Below, in pieces: positions 40,891 to 45,000 of a stretch of DNA of 45,000 bases (position 1 is the first letter of the stretch; every line of letters begins with the position of its first letter). The position numbers and the translations under genes are program-made. Source of the stretch: Chrysomallon squamiferum (taxonomy: Eukaryota; Mollusca; Gastropoda; Neomphalida; Peltospiridae); assembly GCA_012295275.1 (NCBI GenBank), contig CM022665.1, forward strand, positions 603,373 through 648,372, written 5' to 3'. Below the pieces are notes generated by a model. That model was given only the letters and a program-made list of their open reading frames with translations. It made no database searches and was not told the DNA's origin.

Positions 40891-41683
40891 TAGCTGTACC
40901 TTGAAAGAAAATGACAAAGGATATTAAAATATTTTAGATGTTTGTGATGCATCGGAAGTGTATATAATGAAACCGGATAGAACAGAAGCAGTTTACATCA
41001 GTGAATTAAACATCAGTTTTTACAAAACTGCGTATATATTTGTTTGTTGTTTCTTTGGCGTTTTATCTTTTTGTGTTATTTCTTTCTTTTTTCTTTTGTT
41101 TTCTATCTTTCATTTTTTTTTTCTTTTTTTACTTTTAACAAAAATAAATTTAGTTCAATTATTTAAGTACTTTGTTTTTTAAATACATTTTGTCTTATAA
41201 AAGTAAAGTAAAAACACACCTGTAAAATTAATGCTGATCAAGATGAATGTCACTCGTTCGATGTTTACAGAAAAACACAAAATGTATTTATAAATGTTAT
41301 ATAGAGAGAGAACAAATATGTATTCCTATACGTGAAACTCTTCAATTTAAAAATAAATATTAGTGTTCCAAAAAGATATCTATCAGCACCTTATAAATCT
41401 CATGTTAATTTTCACTTGATTACTCAGCTCGGTGTAGTTCTTCCTTTTTGTATTATTCTTTGTGCTGCTTCAAATAACAAATGAAATAAAGTTGTCTCGT
41501 TTCAGCGTGTTCTTGTAGTCCAGTCGACTTCACTGTAAATATAAATATACAACAACATTATTCATTTAGAGCATTTTTTAAATGAATTGTTGAAAGTTAT
41601 ATTTTTGTTCTCTTGGTTACTCTGATGCAAGAGTAACTATCTAGCTAAGGAAACAAATAAATAAAAGTTAAATATATCGAATC
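40891..41683. other. AT-rich stretch, no gene
   Basis: A 74-codon frame at 40958-41182 is Phe/Leu-rich from T-rich DNA. Nothing supportable. Confidence 0.5.
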
Positions 41684-41703
41684 TTTTTTTTTTTTTTTTT
41701 TTT
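41684..41703. repeat. Poly(T) run of 20
   Basis: T20 followed by AG. Confidence 0.95.
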
Positions 41704-41929
41704 AGTATTTAACATCATGGATTCTGACACAGAAGTATTGTGTTTCCCAAACCAAGTTTTATTTTGTGTTAATAAATATGCATTAATACGTACATTGTTG
41801 ATATCAGGGTATACTCGGAAGTGCCCAGTCACGAATCAAACATATAACGTAGCACAGTAACAAATCGATAACATTCACAACGTGCCACAGAAAAAAAAAA
41901 AAAAAATTTCTCTGCAACGTTAAAACGTA

Positions 41930-42560
41930 TGCACAATGGAAAAATTATTGTTTAAACACACAACTATCCAGGGCCTTGGCGTTGTCAAATCAGATTCTTC
42001 TGTTTACACTGCCGAGCTGAGGCGCTAGTTTCTGAGTTCCTCATTCTGTCATTCAATACCGTTTAACAATCTTTCTCACCTTTTTAATCACCGCGATTCG
42101 TTTGTCAACAGACATGCACGCGCACCCATTAAGACTGTCGTGGAGACACTGCCTCTGCCTTTATGCCACCGCACACGCGTGCGTGACGGCGCATTTCTAC
42201 CTCCAGTTAAGAAGAGTTCCCGTGATCGCAGAAAATTATTTCTGTCCCTCAGGGTGTGTGCTATCAGGATTGCATGCAGTGATATCAAATTCGTAGAGAA
42301 CACATCCATATTGTCTACTGAAGATAATTTGGAAATGGTTCGATTCTGTATGATGGTCTGATACTTTAATTCTCTTTGACTGACGGAAAGACAAGAAAAG
42401 TGGATCTATAAAGAAGAGAGCCCAGTCATTCAGCTCTGCTCCGAGCACGATTTTGGCCGGATCAGAAGTTAGTCTCAATTCTGATCGTTTCCCATCAAGC
42501 ACGTTCGTGGGAAGTATTCTGTTGACAGACGGGAGAAAAATCAATGGAATATGTTTTGAG
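41930..42560. promoter_or_regulatory. Large candidate regulatory island
   Basis: About 630 bp, with a CpG-containing core (CACACGCGTGCGTGACGGCG, 42171-42190) and the exact inverted pair GATCAGAA (42460-42467) and TTCTGATC (42479-42486). Frames on both strands (up to 102 codons, - strand 42236-42544) overlap and match nothing I know. Confidence 0.4.
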
Positions 42561-42599
42561 AGAAATTAACTGAAAATTGTCTCTTGTTGGCTTATTACG

Positions 42600-42625
42600 G
42601 GGAGCATTTTTATGTTTATTGTACA

Positions 42626-42656
<31 letters not shown>

Positions 42657-42745
42657 ATTCATTCAAAATTGTATTTACACTATCTTCATGAGACTTTTGT
42701 TTGGATTTTTTTTTTTATGATTATTTTTTTTTTTTTTTTATCTAA
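42600..42745. repeat. T-rich tract with T27
   Basis: T27 (42626-42652) and further T runs to about 42740. Confidence 0.94.
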
Positions 42746-42777
42746 TTTTTAAACTATTTTATTACTTCTACATACTG

Positions 42778-42880
42778 TTGTTGTTGTTATGATTAAAACA
42801 AGGAAATAATAATAATAACAATAGCAGTAGTAATAATAATTGTAATAATAATAATATAATAATAACAACAACAACAATTC
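42778..42880. repeat. Degenerate triplet tract
   Basis: GTT, AAT, AAC and AGT triplets in imperfect mixture. Confidence 0.85.
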
Positions 42881-43250
42881 TATAATGATTCTGTAATAAC
42901 TGCGCTCGACATTAAAACGAGACTCAAACCATATTTAAATCATTAAGCTATGTTGATATCTGTCAAATGATAATTTATTAAACTTCAAGTTTTGTTATTG
43001 CTGCAACTATTCCAAAAAACAGTAAAAACAGCATTTCTTAAAAGGAAATCTTATAATGGTCATCAACCACAAAAATAAAATAGTATCTGACTTTGTTTTT
43101 GTTGATCATTTTCTAACTCTTAGCATTTAAATGTGTACATTATACGTTAATTATTAATAACATTTACAAAATTAGTATTCATTAATGTATTGCTATATTG
43201 ATAAACAAATTCTGATATTTTTTTTCGACGATTATATAGTTACTTTTTTC
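42881..43250. other. AT-rich stretch, no gene
   Basis: Nothing supportable. Confidence 0.5.
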
Positions 43251-43360
43251 TTTCTTTTTATTTATTTATTTACTTTATTTTATTTTTTTCTTTCTTCTCT
43301 TTCTTCTTATTTATTTATTTATTTATATATTTATTTATATTATATTTATTTTTATTTTTT
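43251..43360. repeat. T-rich (ATTT)n low-complexity tract
   Basis: Interrupted ATTT and TTTC units. The Phe/Tyr frame over it is an artefact. Confidence 0.88.
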
Positions 43361-43630
43361 TCTCGATATACTACAACGGATTAATATTAGTATTAAAATA
43401 TTCCCTCAAAAAAACTAATGTTCAAATTGGAGACGTTGTAGGGGAGCTAACTCTTCATTCGTACTTAGTATTATTTTGTTATGCTGTATAATCGAAGATG
43501 AAAAATATCGTATTAAATTCATTCATTATTAATTTGTTAATTATATTTTTGTCTGAAGGGTGAGTTGTCGAGATATTGAATATAGTGGACAGTTTATCAT
43601 CTATTCACCATCATACATTGACTATACCGA

Positions 43631-43634
<4 letters not shown>
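43361..43634. other. AT-rich stretch, no gene
   Basis: Nothing supportable. Confidence 0.45.

Positions 43635-43723
<89 letters not shown>
43635..43723. repeat. (GA)n microsatellite
   Basis: 89 bases of uninterrupted GA. Arg-Glu and Leu-Ser frames over it are artefacts. Confidence 0.98.
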
Positions 43724-43725
<2 letters not shown>

Positions 43726-43779
43726 CATTTAATACAAAATTAAAAACAAAAATAAAATAGGGAGAGAGGGACAGGGAGT

Positions 43780-44180
43780 GAGAGAGTGAAATAAATTGAA
43801 ATTCATCAAGAAAATCGAAGCCGTGCATCTCGATAAATATTGTGATTTCCAAACAGATCTTTAAAAATATTGTGAGACAAAACCAGTCGATGAACCAAAG
43901 CAGGACATTCTCTCGCTGTGTTACAAGAAAAAACAAGGCAGCCTCACACACTACCCCAAATATTCCAGTGTAATTGAGAATGACTGCATCAACAGGACTA
44001 AAATAATAACTAGATTTTTTTACCTATCGATCCTCGCTGTGTACGTAATGCACTTCGTTTTGATGTTTGACACCAGATGTTTACACATCGAACATGCAGG
44101 GTCAGTTAGTTGAATCTCCTGAGATTTTTTAACAAGGACGCTGTAAATATCAGGTTCATACTACGGGTCACTCACGACAA
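43780..44180. promoter_or_regulatory. Candidate regulatory island
   Basis: A repeat-free block with a spaced direct repeat AAATATTGTGA (43835-43845 and 43865-43875, exactly 30 bp apart) and GTTTGACACC (about 44065). No long non-repetitive frame. Confidence 0.35.
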
Positions 44181-44203
44181 ACGGATAAATGCAAACTGAA
44201 TGA

Positions 44204-44229
44204 AACAGACAGACAGACAGACAGATAGA
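44204..44229. repeat. (GACA)n microsatellite
   Basis: About five GACA units grading to GATA. Confidence 0.93.
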
Positions 44230-44613
44230 TAAAGAAAAAGACAAAGAAAACGAATGAAAGAAAGAAAGGGAATCATTAAAATAATAATTTTAAATGATAT
44301 TATTTGGAAGTATGTATGCATGCTTTCTCAGTTGTAAAAGTAGCTAGGAATTTTAATAATAAAAATAAAACTAACATAAGTAGTTTATTGTTGTTTTTGT
44401 AACCAGTAAGTACTTTACACTCCTACAGTCGATAGCTTCTACTGCGCCCTCTAATTTATTTTATTTTACTGCACCTTCCATTTTTACAACAGAATTAGTC
44501 TTTTTTTCAGTTTATTGTATAAAAAACTGGAATAATTATCAAAAATAAATAAATAAATAAATAATATGTTATTTACAACAAATACACAAATAAAATTATG
44601 ATACTCTAACATT
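44230..44613. other. AT-rich stretch, no gene
   Basis: Small AAAT tract near 44547-44564. Nothing else. Confidence 0.5.
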
Positions 44614-44638
44614 ATCATCATCATCATCATCATCATCA

Positions 44639-44670
<32 letters not shown>
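44614..44670. repeat. (ATC)n/(ATT)n compound microsatellite
   Basis: About nine ATC units switch to about ten ATT units at 44640. Confidence 0.96.
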
Positions 44671-44672
<2 letters not shown>

Positions 44673-44799
44673 ATGAATAAACCTATCTGACTCCCTACGT
44701 AAACTCGAGGATGTGGGAAATAAAGGTAATTTTAGCATATATGCATGAAGAAGCAAACAAGATACTTCTTTTGTTACAAATCAATTATTACTATTTATT

Positions 44800-45000
44800 A
44801 CCGAGGAAATGTGGCAGTTAGTTCCAATTTATTTATTATCACACTCATAACATTACAAATCCGATGGCAACTTTATTCTTTTCTCGGGTAAAGATTCTTG
44901 AAGTGAACTGAGGAAATTAAGTCAGCTTTTGGCGTAAATGACCAATCGTGATCTTGGATTGACGAAGCTATTTCCGTTACCACTCGAATCTGGCCGGTCA
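44800..45000. promoter_or_regulatory. Candidate regulatory island cut by window end
   Basis: Mixed sequence with a third ATGGCAAC half X-box (44864-44871), an NK2-like TTGAAGTG (about 44898) and GGATTGACG (about 44957). It continues past the window, so its extent is unknown. Confidence 0.3.

Noticed and set aside
18134-44871. Three ATGGCAAC sites (18134, 27765, 44864) as an RFX regulatory series
   Set aside because: All lack a good left half of the X-box, and an 8-mer recurring three times in 45 kb is weak evidence.
1-45000. CRISPR arrays, operons, ribosome binding sites, tRNA or rRNA genes
   Set aside because: The repeats are tandem microsatellites without spacers, the DNA is clearly animal-like and no structural RNA signature was found.

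Overview
This is eukaryotic, animal-type DNA, strongly AT-rich, with no complete gene. It shows no operons, rRNA, tRNA, CRISPR array or prokaryotic gene structure. Long uninterrupted microsatellites are everywhere: (AC)n, (GA)n, (AAT)n/(AAC)n, (ATTT)n, (CATA)n and A or T runs up to 35. They separate islands of high-complexity sequence rich in homeodomain, SOX, POU and E-box-like words. This pattern fits an intergenic or large-intron 'gene desert' around a developmental regulator in a simple-repeat-rich genome. A cephalopod such as Octopus is my best guess, another lophotrochozoan the alternative. That attribution is inference; no protein in the window proves it.

Layout. 1-5200 is mostly AT-rich with AC, CATA and ATTT arrays, a small palindrome-rich island (1280-1600) and traces of a decayed minisatellite (2100-2330). 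5240-9550 holds several complex islands (5240-5530, 5880-6320, 6430-7030, 7510-7930, 9250-9550) and a clear degenerate 37-bp minisatellite (8550-8945). 9550-12600 is mostly T-rich or triplet repeats around one island (10905-11420). 12620-21800 is the densest island region (12620-12960, 13440-14070, 15100-15330, 16330-16560, 17505-18148, 18891-19215, 19440-19905, 20400-21010, 21460-21800). It contains the best coding evidence: a 106-bp putative internal exon at 18285-18390 on the + strand. 21800-26800 is repeat-rich with islands at 24150-24420 and 24940-25650. 26900-36120 has the longest islands (26900-27835, 30470-31390, 32935-33330, 35240-36120). 36120-45000 is repeat-rich again, with one recognisable transposable-element relic, the C-terminal end of a non-LTR retrotransposon ORF2 on the - strand at 38055-38268 with in-frame stops. 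Further islands lie at 38580-38975, 40740-40890, 41930-42560, 43780-44180 and 44800-45000.

Nearly all open reading frames are encoded by simple repeats or start at non-ATG codons inside the islands, so I treat them as chance. 'Candidate regulatory island' below means only that composition and motif content differ from the AT-rich background. Conservation cannot be seen from one sequence. No genes can be shown to work together here; if the islands are enhancers, their target promoter lies outside the window.
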